Source: Herbaspirillum frisingense GSF30 (GTDB lineage Bacteria; Pseudomonadota; Gammaproteobacteria; Burkholderiales; Burkholderiaceae_D). From it: DNA of 64,000 nt. Shown here in pieces: positions 45,325 through 54,605 of this stretch. Made by a program: the position numbers and the translations under genes. The stretch is from NCBI RefSeq assembly GCF_000300975.2, contig NZ_AEEC02000009.1:62001-126000 (forward strand), given 5' to 3'. The notes beneath the pieces were generated by a model. It made no database searches. It was not told the DNA's origin and saw only the letters and a list, made by a program, of their open reading frames with translations. How positions within the stretch are numbered: position 1 is the stretch's first letter; each line of letters starts with the position of its first letter.

Positions 45325-45359
45325 ACGTTTGCATTTGGGGTGAGTTACGCAGCAAACGT
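45325..45359. promoter_or_regulatory. Inverted repeat upstream of the XRE-like gene
   Basis: ACGTTTGC (45325-45332) and GCAAACGT (45352-45359) are perfect inverted copies separated by 19 bases, within 75 bases of the regulator start. Confidence 0.45.
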
Positions 45360-46275
45360 GATTTATGCTCACTGGTCAGGAAAGCCTCGCCATCGCCCTG
45401 CGCGAGATCCTCGCGGGATGCCGGAAAGGCAGATCGGTCGCGGCTTTGCGCCGAACGGGAAGGGGGCCATGCGCAGGTCTCCGATGCGATGGTGGGACAA
45501 CCGTTTCGTCGATCACGGCGCGCTGCGGGCATGTGGATGTCAGGTCATCAGGCCACTTCAGGTACGTGCCTGGGACTGTCTTCCGGACGCTCTCGCGGTG
45601 CATGTCACCGCAATGGCGCCCTGGTCAACCATGCTGCGCGTCGGTGATCTACGGCGCTTATTGTCAGTCCAGATGCATCGCATGTGAGCCGCTCAGCCAG
45701 ATTTTTTCAGGGGATGTATCCGCCGCGAGACAGCACATCCGAGGCGCCATGCATGCCGCAGCGCGGCACATCGGCGCAGAAGCGCGCTAGAATAGCGCCT
45801 CACCGAAAAACAAATTCAATGCGGTGGTGAATAACCGATTAACTTCCCACCTGGTGGGGATGGGGAAACGGGTTGAAAATACGCTCCTTCCCATGGGGCG
45901 TGGCATGGACCCGATAGCGCCGGGCAGACAAGCAGCACGCTGGTTGAAACAAGACGAATAAATCAAAGAAGTCAGCAGCATCCCTGTGGTACGTTCTGGT
46001 TACGTAACTTTTTGAGGTTTCCCGGATCGGTTCCTGCCGCCTTGCCGGCGCCCTTGCGGCGCCTCCAGGCAAGCTCAGGCACTGCTCCGGAAAGGACCGC
46101 GGCGACCCGTTGGCATGCAACGGTGGATCGACTGACGCTCCGCCGCCCGCCGTGCGCTTTGCACCGGCGGCTGCAGTGGCGGGCGGAATGGCCGCGATAC
46201 CGTGCAGGCGCAGATGCTTGCGGGCTCCCAGCGATCGCCCGCATGGAATATGCGCAACCTAGCCCAGGTTCGACG
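45360..46275. other. Long intergenic region without a convincing gene
   Basis: About 915 bases. Plus-strand ORFs (45340-45687, 45365-45790) and the extended frame in front of the GGDEF-EAL gene have no ribosome sites and read as low-complexity Arg/Cys/Pro noise. I saw no tRNA, no terminator with a T run and no transposase remnant. It is unusually long for this compact region and may hold a regulatory RNA or a decayed gene. Confidence 0.4.
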
Positions 46276-48375
46276 ATGTCAGGTTCCTTTCATTTCCTGC
46301 TGCTGGCCTTTGCCTTGCTGGTCGCCAGTCTTTCTGCCTATGCCGCGCTGGAGGTTTCCGAGCGCATCGTGCTGCAGGAGGCGCAGCACCGGCGGCTGTG
46401 GCTGTCGGTCGGGGCGGCCGTGTTCGGCGTGGGCGTCTGGGGCGCCATGCTGCTCACGGTGGCGTCGCTGCAGATCAGCATCGCGGTCAACTTCGACGCC
46501 CGGCTGGTGGCGCTGTCCTTGCTGCTGTGCATGGGTAGCGCCTTCTATCTGATGCACCTGACGGGGCTGCGGCGTCCGCACCCGACCCGCCTGGTCATCG
46601 GCGGTCTCGCCATGGGTGCGGCCTTCAATGCGGCCTTCCATATCGCGCTCAAGGCCATGACGCTGCAGCCGCCGCTGCTGTATCACACGATCCTGCTGGT
46701 CGTGGCGCTGGTGGTGACCGAGGTGGTGGCGGTGTTCATCGTGACCCTGTTTTCGGCCAGCAATGGTCGCAAGCCCATGACCGGCTCGCTCAATTCGCAG
46801 CAGACGCGGCGGGTATTGGCTGCACTGCTGGTCGGGGCCGGACTGGTGTCCTCGGCTGCGGCCGGGTTGCGCGCGGTGATGATCGGCCCGCAGGCACAGA
46901 GCCAGATGCTGGAGGGTATTACCCGCGAGCACCTGGTCAATGGCCTGGTGTTCCTGGCCTTCCTGGCCATGGCCATGGCCTTGGTGGTCAGCGGCGTGCA
47001 GCGCAATCAGGTCCTGAAGAAGATCGTCGGCCGTACCAATGACAAGCTGCTGCATTTCGCCACCCACGACGTGTTGACCGGCCTGCCCAATCGCGCCCTG
47101 CTGGCCGATCGCATCCAGCACGCGGTAGAGGTGGCGCGGCGCAATGGCCGGCCCTTTGCGGTGCTGTTCATGGACCTGGATGGTTTCAAGGCCATCAATG
47201 ATTCACTCGGCCATGCGGTGGGCGATGGTCTGTTGGTGGCGGTGGCCCAGCGTATCCGCGCCTGCATCCGCGGCGAGGACATGGTGGCGCGCATCGGTGG
47301 TGACGAGTTTGTGGTGGTGATGAGCAATCTGGCCTCGCCGGAGGTGGTGGAGCAGCTGTCGGAAAACATCCTGGCCGCGCTGCGCCTGGATTTCCAGATC
47401 GAGGAAGCGACCCTGCGCGTGACCTCCAGCATCGGCATCGCCGTCTATCCCAATAGCGGCGAATCGGCCGATGCCCTGATGAAGAATGCCGATGCCGCCA
47501 TGTACGAGGCCAAGCAGAGCGGGCGCAATACCTATCGCTTCTTCGAACCGGCCATGCATGCCAGCGCGATGCGTCACCTGCAGGTGCGCCAGGCCTTGCA
47601 GCAGGCCATCGAACAGCAGCAGTTCCGCCTGCACTTCCAGCCCAAGTATCGCGGTGCCAGCAAGGAGTTGACCGGGTTGGAAGCGCTGCTGCGCTGGCAG
47701 CACCCGGGGCTGGGCGAGATGGCGCCCGCGGAATTCATCCCCATCGCCGAGCGCTCGGGCCAGATCATCGCCATCGGCGACTGGGTGCTGCAGGCGGTGT
47801 GTTGCCAGATCGCGCGCTGGGACGGGGCGGGCATGAAGCCGGTCAAGGTGGCACTGAACCTGTCGCCGCTGCAGATGCGAGCCGATCTGGTGGAGCGCAT
47901 CATCGCCATGGTCGGCGCGGCCGGCATCGCACCGCAACGGCTGATGTTCGAGATCACCGAGACCGCCGCCATGAAGGATGTGGAACGCACCACACAAGTG
48001 GTGCGCGAGCTGCAATCGCTGGGCTTTGACATCGCCATCGATGACTTCGGCACCGGTTATTCCAGCCTGGCCTACCTGGCGCAGTTCCACTGTCGCCAGG
48101 TCAAGATCGATCGCTTCTTTACTTCGCGCCTGGACCTGGAAGATCACTCCGGGCGCGCCATCGTCGCTGCCATCATCGCGCTGGCACATGCACTGCAGAT
48201 GGAGGTGGTTGCCGAAGGGGTGGAGACGGAAGGGCAATTGCGCGAGCTGCAGTTGCTGCATTGCGACCAGGTGCAGGGCTTCCTGCTGGGACGGCCGGCG
48301 GAGGCTCCCACGGTGCCAGGGCTGGTCAACGCCAGCAACGACGATCTGTTTGCCGGCGGCGCGTTCAGATCCTGA
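46276..48375 (+). CDS. Membrane GGDEF-EAL cyclic-di-GMP protein with MHYT-like sensor
   Basis: 699 residues from ATG 46276 (ATG 46243 is possible). About seven N-terminal hydrophobic helices resemble an MHYT sensor, but the signature motifs are degenerate: VWGAML where WSMHF would be expected, LMHLTG, and AAFHIALKAM in place of MHYTGMxAM. The GGDEF motif is intact (RIGGDEFVVVM, near 345) with FMDLDGFKAINDSLGHAVGD before it. The EAL half has EALLRWQH, NLSPLQM, EITETAAMKD, IDDFGTGYSSLAYL and AEGVETEGQ, so it is likely catalytic. Converges with and nearly meets the MATE gene. Confidence 0.9.
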   Translation: MSGSFHFLLLAFALLVASLSAYAALEVSERIVLQEAQHRRLWLSVGAAVFGVGVWGAMLLTVASLQISIAVNFDARLVALSLLLCMGSAFYLMHLTGLRRPHPTRLVIGGLAMGAAFNAAFHIALKAMTLQPPLLYHTILLVVALVVTEVVAVFIVTLFSASNGRKPMTGSLNSQQTRRVLAALLVGAGLVSSAAAGLRAVMIGPQAQSQMLEGITREHLVNGLVFLAFLAMAMALVVSGVQRNQVLKKIVGRTNDKLLHFATHDVLTGLPNRALLADRIQHAVEVARRNGRPFAVLFMDLDGFKAINDSLGHAVGDGLLVAVAQRIRACIRGEDMVARIGGDEFVVVMSNLASPEVVEQLSENILAALRLDFQIEEATLRVTSSIGIAVYPNSGESADALMKNADAAMYEAKQSGRNTYRFFEPAMHASAMRHLQVRQALQQAIEQQQFRLHFQPKYRGASKELTGLEALLRWQHPGLGEMAPAEFIPIAERSGQIIAIGDWVLQAVCCQIARWDGAGMKPVKVALNLSPLQMRADLVERIIAMVGAAGIAPQRLMFEITETAAMKDVERTTQVVRELQSLGFDIAIDDFGTGYSSLAYLAQFHCRQVKIDRFFTSRLDLEDHSGRAIVAAIIALAHALQMEVVAEGVETEGQLRELQLLHCDQVQGFLLGRPAEAPTVPGLVNASNDDLFAGGAFRS

Positions 48376-48499
48376 GTTCGCCCCTGGCAGCGCGTCGCTG
48401 GATCACGCGCAGGTAGGCCAGCAGGCCCACCGCCACGAGACCCAGGCTGAGGCTGTTGGCAGCCCAGAAGCCGGCCGGTCCGCGCAGCGCGGCCGGGGT
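48365..48499 (-). other. In-frame continuation of the MATE gene after TGA
   Basis: Minus-strand codons after the 48500 stop read TPAALRGPAGFWAANSLSLG and on to RRAARGELRI, then TGA at 48367-48365. Composition and hydrophobicity match the last helix and basic tail of MATE proteins, so these codons were coding until recently or still are. Confidence 0.65.
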
Positions 48500-49756
48500 T
48501 CAGCCCAGCGGGTCGAGACCCAGCAGGTAGCCTCCGCCCAGGCCTACGCCCCACAAGGTCAGCGCATAGATCACGGTGGGGACCACGGCGACCTTGTAGG
48601 CGCGCAGTACGAAGGCGGTGGTTACCTGCATCGCATCGAAGAACTGGTAGAAAGCGATGTAGAGGAACAGCGGCAGCGCCGCGCCGATGATCACCGGATC
48701 GGGCGTGTAGGCGTGGATGATGTGCTCACGCAGGAACCAGACGACCATCCCGATCACCACCGACAGCGAGACCGCCAGGCGGATGCCGGCGCGTCCGATT
48801 TTCTTCGCCTCCTGCATGTTGTTGCCGCCGATGGCCTGGGCTACCAGGGTGCTGGTGGCGCTGGCGATGGACAGCGGCAGCATGTAGAGCACGGTCCCGA
48901 CGTTGCCTACGATCTGGTGGCCGGCCACCGGCACGGCGCCCAGGCGCGCGATGAAGACCGCCATCAGCGTGAAGGCGGTGACTTCGATGAAGTAGGACAT
49001 GCCGATCGGAACACCCAGGCGCAGCAGCTTGCCCTGGGCCTTCCAGGAGGGGGCGACGAAGCCGCTGCCGAACAGCTTGAGTGGCCGATAGTAGGGCAGT
49101 CGCGCCACCAGCAACCAGGCGGCGATCATCATCAGCCAGGCGATCAGGGTAGTGGCGATGGCGCAGCCGGGGCCGCCGAAGGCGGGCAGGCCCAGGCCGC
49201 CGAAGATCAGCAGGGCGTTTAGCGGCAGCTTGAGCAACAGGCCGCAGAGCTGGATGGCCATGACCATCTTGGGTCGCGCCAGCGCAGTGTTGAGCGCCGA
49301 ATAGACGCGGAAGAACAGCGCCGCCGGCAGCGCCAGCGCCTCGATGCGCAGGTACAGGGTGGCCTTTTCCACCAGTTCCGGCGAGGCCTTGGCGAAGGCC
49401 AGGAATACCGGCGAGAACATCAGCACCAGCGACCCCACGATGGACAGCAGTACCGCCAGCCACATGCCCTGCTTGACCTCGTTGCCGATCTCGTCCAGCC
49501 GGCCGGCGCCGAACAGTTGGCCGATGGTCGGTTGCAGGGCCTGCAGCACGCCCGACAGACCCACGAACACGCTCACATAGATCGATACCCCCAGTGCCAG
49601 CGCACCCAGATCCAGCGCCGAGAAGCGCGACACCATCACGGTATCGATCACGCCATTGGCGATCAGTGCCAGTTGGCCGACCAGCAGTGGCCAGGCCAGC
49701 CGCGCGATGCGGCCGACGTGGTGGCGGGAGGAGAGAGCGGGCAGTTCGGTGGTCAC
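48500..49756 (-). CDS. MATE family efflux transporter, shortened by an in-frame TGA
   Basis: 418 residues to the TGA at 48502-48500. About eleven hydrophobic helices, with MATE features in both halves (LAWPLLVGQLALIANGVIDTVMV; FVGLSGVLQALQPTIGQLFGAGR; VPIGMSYFIEVTAFTLMAVFIARLG; AGHQIVGNVG). The frame continues past the TGA to a second stop at 48365-48367, adding about 44 codons that encode the missing twelfth helix (FWAANSLSLGLVAVGLLAYL). So it is either a recent nonsense mutation or a readthrough product. Exports cationic drugs or metabolites using sodium or proton gradients. The extended form would overlap the convergent GGDEF-EAL gene by 11 bases. Confidence 0.88.
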   Translation of the reverse strand: MTTELPALSSRHHVGRIARLAWPLLVGQLALIANGVIDTVMVSRFSALDLGALALGVSIYVSVFVGLSGVLQALQPTIGQLFGAGRLDEIGNEVKQGMWLAVLLSIVGSLVLMFSPVFLAFAKASPELVEKATLYLRIEALALPAALFFRVYSALNTALARPKMVMAIQLCGLLLKLPLNALLIFGGLGLPAFGGPGCAIATTLIAWLMMIAAWLLVARLPYYRPLKLFGSGFVAPSWKAQGKLLRLGVPIGMSYFIEVTAFTLMAVFIARLGAVPVAGHQIVGNVGTVLYMLPLSIASATSTLVAQAIGGNNMQEAKKIGRAGIRLAVSLSVVIGMVVWFLREHIIHAYTPDPVIIGAALPLFLYIAFYQFFDAMQVTTAFVLRAYKVAVVPTVIYALTLWGVGLGGGYLLGLDPLG

Positions 49757-49831
49757 GCGGGGGCTAGGGGCAGATGTGCAAGGTGTGCAGTCTCAGCAAT
49801 ATCAGCGATATCAGCAGTAGCAGGCCCGTCT

Positions 49832-51556
49832 TCAGCGACCGGCACGACGATAGAGACGGAAGCGTTCATCGCGGTCCGACGGGCGACGACCTTCCCACAC
49901 CATGCGCCAGGACCCGGGGTACTGGCGCAGCATGAGTGAGGCATCCTGATTGCTGATGTCATCCTGCAGCAGCAGGTAATCACAGCTCTGGTCACGTTCG
50001 TCGGCGAAGCGCACGTTGCCGAAGTAGGCGAAGGAGGCGCGCTGCGCCGGGCCGACATTGGTCTGCACGCATTGCTTGACCGAGCCCAGCCTGGATTCGA
50101 TCTGCTCGGCCACGCCCGCATAGCTCTTGCCATAGTTGACCCAGGGCAGCCACAGCGTCATCAGCAGCACCCAGCACAGGATCACCCCGCCCGAAGACAG
50201 CACGACGGCACGCCACAGTACCGAGGGGCGGCGCGAGATGCGCCAGTGCACCACCACGATCCAGGCGATGGTGGCGGCGATGGCGATGGCCAGCGAGATC
50301 CAGGCGAAGCCGGGTTTGAAGCCAGGTGCCAGCTTGTAGGCATTGCGCGCGATCTGCGCCGGCCAGCCGGTTTCCTTGGCGATCCAGCCGATCCAGATGA
50401 AGGCGGCCGAGGTGGTCAGCGTCATCACTGAGAACCAGTCCACCGCATTGATGGCGCCACGCTTCATGGTCGGCAGGCCGAAGGCGGCCAGGATGGCCAG
50501 CGCTGGCAGCAGCGGCAGCAACATGCCTTCTTCGTGATGCACGTTCATCAGCACCAGCAGCGTGATCGGAATCAGGAAGGCCAGCGGCAGCGCGATGTGC
50601 AGCGAACCCGGCTGGCGGCGCCAGGCATACAGCGCCCAGCCGGCGAAGGGCCAGGCCGGCCAGGCAAACCAGACACCGTACTTGCCCAGGAAGGCGAGGG
50701 TGGCCAGGGTGGGGCGATTCAACTGGTAGATGTTCCAGCTCATCCAGAGATCGAACTGGCCGGCAGCGTCGTCGCCGATGAGCCGGCGCAGCGCCAATAC
50801 CCAGGCAGCGCTCATGAGCAGGGCCAGCGGCAGCGATACCAGTGCTGCCAGGCGCAGTGCGCGGCCATCCTTGCGGACCAGCGCCAGCACCAGCAGCGCG
50901 ACCAGCACGCCGGCCGGCAGCAGCCAGCCATAGGTCAGCACCAGCATGCCCAGCGCCAGGCCCAGCCAGAAGGCGTGGCGCAGCTTGCCGGCATCGAACA
51001 CGCGGGCTGCGCCGTACATGGCGTAGGCCACCAGCGCGATCTGCAGGGTCTTGGGGCTGGTTTCGTGGCTATGCAACAGCAGGCCGAGGAAACCCAGATA
51101 GATCAGGAAGGCGCCATCGGCCAGCGTGCGGCCGAAGTCCTTGGGTTCGGGCTGGCCACCGAAGGCCAGCTTCAGCGGTTGTGCCTCGGGCCGACGGCCC
51201 AGCAGGTAGGTGGTGTACCAGATCGAGAGCGAGCCGACCAGAAAGCAGCCGATGGTGGAAATGCGCGCCGCCAGCGGGTCACCGAGCAGCCAGCCGAACA
51301 GCTTGATGCAGATCGCCCCGAACCAGTAGGCCAGTGGACTTTCCGCCGGTAGCGGCAGGCCGGCCACATTGGGCGTGAGCCAGTCGGCCAGCACACCGTG
51401 CGCCATGGTCCACATGATGCCGAAGCTGGTGGCATCCTCGTTCTTCCAGGGGTCGCGGCCGATCAGGCCGGGCAGGATATACAGGAGGGCGAGCGCAAGC
51501 AGTGCCATGCGCGGAAGCGCATGGGTGGCTGCTGCTGGAAGACGGACGGGCTTCAT
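49832..51556 (-). CDS. GT39/ArnT-like membrane glycosyltransferase
   Basis: About 574 residues from ATG 51556 (GTG 51604 is an in-frame alternative). Many membrane helices. The first periplasmic loop has GRDPWKNEDATSFG, the DE-type motif of PMT/ArnT enzymes that use polyprenyl-phosphate sugars as donors. It probably decorates lipid A, a glycan or a protein in the periplasm. It sits 75 bases upstream of the MATE gene on the same strand; that gap includes a short CAGCAATATCAGCGATATCAG microrepeat. Confidence 0.82.
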   Translation of the reverse strand: MKPVRLPAAATHALPRMALLALALLYILPGLIGRDPWKNEDATSFGIMWTMAHGVLADWLTPNVAGLPLPAESPLAYWFGAICIKLFGWLLGDPLAARISTIGCFLVGSLSIWYTTYLLGRRPEAQPLKLAFGGQPEPKDFGRTLADGAFLIYLGFLGLLLHSHETSPKTLQIALVAYAMYGAARVFDAGKLRHAFWLGLALGMLVLTYGWLLPAGVLVALLVLALVRKDGRALRLAALVSLPLALLMSAAWVLALRRLIGDDAAGQFDLWMSWNIYQLNRPTLATLAFLGKYGVWFAWPAWPFAGWALYAWRRQPGSLHIALPLAFLIPITLLVLMNVHHEEGMLLPLLPALAILAAFGLPTMKRGAINAVDWFSVMTLTTSAAFIWIGWIAKETGWPAQIARNAYKLAPGFKPGFAWISLAIAIAATIAWIVVVHWRISRRPSVLWRAVVLSSGGVILCWVLLMTLWLPWVNYGKSYAGVAEQIESRLGSVKQCVQTNVGPAQRASFAYFGNVRFADERDQSCDYLLLQDDISNQDASLMLRQYPGSWRMVWEGRRPSDRDERFRLYRRAGR

Positions 51557-51797
51557 CAAGATGTTGTTGCTCTTGTTCTGTATTGCGATATTGGGGTGGG
51601 GCACAGGCCTTGGCTGTGCGCTCGCCGCTGCATGGGGCGGCGGATATTTTTTGCAGGCCCTATTGTGCAGGAAATCACAGTAAATAGTTGTTTCTGACTG
51701 CTACATCCTGGTGCATGCGGTGTTGCTCTGTTGCTGTGGTGCTGTGGCGTGGTATTCGCCCATTGCATCGTGCCGGCACCACGACCACGCAAAACAA

Positions 51798-51821
51798 AAA
51801 AGGCAGCCGGAGCTGCCTTTT
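51798..51821 (-). terminator. Terminator of rpmE2
   Basis: AAAAGGCAGC-CGGA-GCTGCCTTTT, followed on the minus strand by further T residues. Confidence 0.85.
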
Positions 51822-51837
51822 CTGAGGGAAGTACTGA

Positions 51838-52107
51838 TTACGCCTTCGAGACAGCAGTCTTCGAACCGACGGAACCGAACTTCTGGCGGAACTTCTCGAC
51901 GCGGCCAGCGGTGTCGACGATCTTGTGCTTGCCGGTGTAGAACGGGTGCGATTCAGCCGAAACTTCGATCTTCACCAGGGGATATTGCTTGCCTTCGAAC
52001 TCAGCGGTTTCGCGGGTGCCGATGGTGGAGCGGGTGATGAACTTGAAGTCGTTCGACACGTCGTGGAACAGGACTTCGCGGTAATCCGGGTGGATGCCTT
52101 CTTTCAT
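51838..52107 (-). CDS. rpmE2: 50S ribosomal protein L31 type B
   Basis: 89 residues from ATG 52107 ([16 protein letters not shown]); the upstream extension of the frame is not used. The [22 protein letters not shown] block is diagnostic. The zinc-binding CxxC pair of type A L31 is absent, so this is the zinc-independent form. It precedes a terminator and follows rho-trxA, the usual order in Burkholderiales. Confidence 0.96.
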   Translation of the reverse strand: MKEGIHPDYREVLFHDVSNDFKFITRSTIGTRETAEFEGKQYPLVKIEVSAESHPFYTGKHKIVDTAGRVEKFRQKFGSVGSKTAVSKA

Positions 52108-52327
52108 GATTGCCTCAAGAGTAGTTTGGTAGCCAATCGCCACTTCGTCGGTCGCCCTGCTTCTTGACCCGATTGATGATCACTTGCCGGTTTGGAAAAG
52201 TCCGAAATTATACAATCAAATCAGGAGCTTGGGGCAAGGTGCGCAGTGCCCTGGCCGGTCCGGACGTGGTTTTTCGGGTTCATGGACGCGGATGGTATTG
52301 CGATTGTATTGCTCCTGATGCAATGAA

Positions 52328-52359
52328 AAACGGCATGTCTGCAAGCAGGCATGCCGTTT
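52328..52359 (-). terminator. Terminator of rho
   Basis: AAACGGCATG (52328-52337) pairs with CATGCCGTTT (52350-52359), with an inner CTGC/GCAG pairing; the minus strand continues TTTTTC. Confidence 0.85.
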
Positions 52360-52393
52360 CGCCGGTGGGTGACCGGATGATGCAGTGATGCGT

Positions 52394-53656
52394 TTAGTTG
52401 CCGCGACGCATCATGTCGAAGAACTCGGCGTTGTTCTTGGTGGACTTCATCTTGTCGAGGATGAATTCCATCGCTTCGATCTCGTCCATGTCGTACATCA
52501 GCTTGCGCAGCACCCAGATCTTCTGCAACTGGTCGGGCTTGATCAGCAGCTCTTCACGGCGGGTGCCGGACTTGGAGAGGTTGATGGCCGGGTAGACGCG
52601 CTTCTCGGCCAGGCGACGCTCCAGGTGGACTTCCATGTTGCCGGTACCCTTGAATTCTTCAAAGATCACGTCATCCATGCGCGAGCCGGTTTCGATCAGG
52701 GCGGTGGCGATGATGGTCAGCGAGCCGCCTTCTTCCACATTGCGCGCCGCGCCAAAGAAACGCTTCGGGCGCTGCAGGGCGTTGGCGTCCACACCGCCGG
52801 TGAGCACCTTGCCGGAGGCCGGGATGACGGTGTTGTAGGCGCGTGCCAGGCGGGTGATCGAGTCCAGCAGGATGACCACGTCCTTCTTCATTTCGACCAG
52901 GCGCTTGGCCTTTTCCAGCACCATTTCGGCGACCTGCACGTGACGCGTGGCCGGTTCGTCGAAGGTGGAGGCGACCACTTCGCCGCGCACCGAGCGCTGC
53001 ATTTCGGTCACTTCTTCCGGGCGTTCGTCGATCAGCAGCACGATCATCACGGTGTCCGGATGATTGGTGGTGATGGCGTGGGCGATGTGTTGCAGCATCA
53101 CCGACTTGCCCGATTTGGGCGAGGCCACCAGCAGGCCGCGCTGGCCGCGACCGACCGGGGCGATCAGGTCGATGATGCGGCCGGTGATGTTTTCCTCGCC
53201 GCGCATCTCGCGCTCAAGCTGCAGCAGCTTGTTGGGGTGCAGCGGGGTGAGGTTTTCAAACAGGATGCGGTGCTTGGAGGCTTCCGGCGGTTCGCCGTTG
53301 ACCTTGTCGACCTTGACCAGGGCGAAATAGCGCTCGCCGTCCTTGGGCGTGCGCACTTCACCTTCGATGGAGTCGCCGGTGTGCAGGTTGAAACGGCGGA
53401 TCTGCGAAGGTGAGATATAGATGTCGTCGGTGGACGCCATGTAGCTGGCGTCGGGCGAGCGCAGGAAGCCGAAGCCGTCAGGCAGCACTTCCAGGGCGCC
53501 ATCGCCAAAAATCTGTTCTCCTGATTTTGCGCGCTTCTTCAGGATGGCAAACATCAACTCCTGTTTGCGCAGGCGCGCAGCGTTCTCGATGTCCAGGCTG
53601 ATTGCCATTTCCAGCAAGGCAGAGACGTGCATCGCTTTTAGTTCTGATAAGTGCAT
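52394..53656 (-). CDS. rho: Transcription termination factor Rho
   Basis: 420 residues, the normal length. N-terminal RNA-binding domain ([46 protein letters not shown] split over 55-90), Walker A SPKSGKSV near 180, Walker [17 protein letters not shown] and the Q/R-loop segment. It is a hexameric RNA helicase that ends untranslated transcripts. It lies between trxA and rpmE2 on the minus strand; 125 bases separate it from trxA, enough for its own leader. Confidence 0.97.
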   Translation of the reverse strand: MHLSELKAMHVSALLEMAISLDIENAARLRKQELMFAILKKRAKSGEQIFGDGALEVLPDGFGFLRSPDASYMASTDDIYISPSQIRRFNLHTGDSIEGEVRTPKDGERYFALVKVDKVNGEPPEASKHRILFENLTPLHPNKLLQLEREMRGEENITGRIIDLIAPVGRGQRGLLVASPKSGKSVMLQHIAHAITTNHPDTVMIVLLIDERPEEVTEMQRSVRGEVVASTFDEPATRHVQVAEMVLEKAKRLVEMKKDVVILLDSITRLARAYNTVIPASGKVLTGGVDANALQRPKRFFGAARNVEEGGSLTIIATALIETGSRMDDVIFEEFKGTGNMEVHLERRLAEKRVYPAINLSKSGTRREELLIKPDQLQKIWVLRKLMYDMDEIEAMEFILDKMKSTKNNAEFFDMMRRGN

Positions 53657-53781
53657 ATGAGTGTCCCGGGACGGGATAAGTAAAGGTGGGGGAGGGAATT
53701 GCGTGGTGTGAGTCTGGGGTCAAGCCCGGCCTGTTGTGCCGGACAGACGGCAGCGCGAGCGCGCCGCCGTCGGATATTACA

Positions 53782-54108
53782 TCAGATGTTGCTGTCGATG
53801 AACGAAACCAGCTGGCCCTTGGCCAGTGCGCCGACCTTCTGGGCTGCGGCTGCACCGTTCTTGAACAGGATCAGGGTCGGGATGCCGCGGATGCCGAACT
53901 TGGCCGGAATGGCCTGGTTGGAATCCACATCCAGCTTGGCGATCTGCAGCTTGCCGTCGTATTCTTTGGCGACTTCTTCCAGGATCGGGGCGATGGCCTT
54001 GCAGGGACCGCACCATTCGGCCCAGAAATCAACCAGCACGGGCTTGTCGGACTTCAGCACGTCAGCTTCGAAGGAGGCGTCGGTAATATGTTTGATATGT
54101 TCGCTCAT
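53782..54108 (-). CDS. trxA: Thioredoxin 1
   Basis: 108 residues with the redox-active WCGPCK motif at 31-36 preceded by DFWAEWC, and the cis-Pro loop [11 protein letters not shown]. Cytoplasmic disulfide reductase fed by thioredoxin reductase. GAGGAAAT-type ribosome site just upstream. First gene of the trxA-rho-rpmE2 line. Confidence 0.97.
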   Translation of the reverse strand: MSEHIKHITDASFEADVLKSDKPVLVDFWAEWCGPCKAIAPILEEVAKEYDGKLQIAKLDVDSNQAIPAKFGIRGIPTLILFKNGAAAAQKVGALAKGQLVSFIDSNI

Positions 54109-54605
54109 GGCATTTCCTCGGTATGAGGGAGGTCTAGTAAGTAGTCAATTAGCGCCGGTGGACACATACCATCATGCCTGGCGTGAGCCATCAACGCTTC
54201 CGGAGTTGCTTGGTCTACGTGGAGTCGTTGCGCGCCGATTCAAGTTGTATTTGAAGCGCGGCAGGGGTAAGCGGCGGGGTACAGGAACAATCATAACCCA
54301 TTTTGAGGGAATGTGTAGACGCAGCGGCCCGGGCTTGTTGTGTCTCGTCCTCACGCCGGCTGCAGGCTGGCCGACGAGTACCGACGCGGCTTTGCAGGCG
54401 ATCTGCTGGCAAAAAATGCGCAAGCGCCAGGACCTGCTGGCATACAATGCGCAGCAGTCCGGGGCGCACTGCGATTGAAAATATCTCTTGCTTCGAGAGA
54501 AAAATACAATCGCCGCCAGCCCTGGAAGGGGCCTCGTGCTCGCCCGATGTGGCCTGACCTGGCGCCCTGGTTTCCTCAATCGCCCTGATTCAATCCCGAG
54601 AACGC
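54109..54605. other. Divergent intergenic region between trxA and addB
   Basis: 497 bases with no supportable gene. Several ORFs of 80-170 codons overlap each other on both strands but lack ribosome sites. TACAAT boxes at about 54443 and 54505 could be -10 elements for addB. No strong hairpin or repeat seen. Confidence 0.4.
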
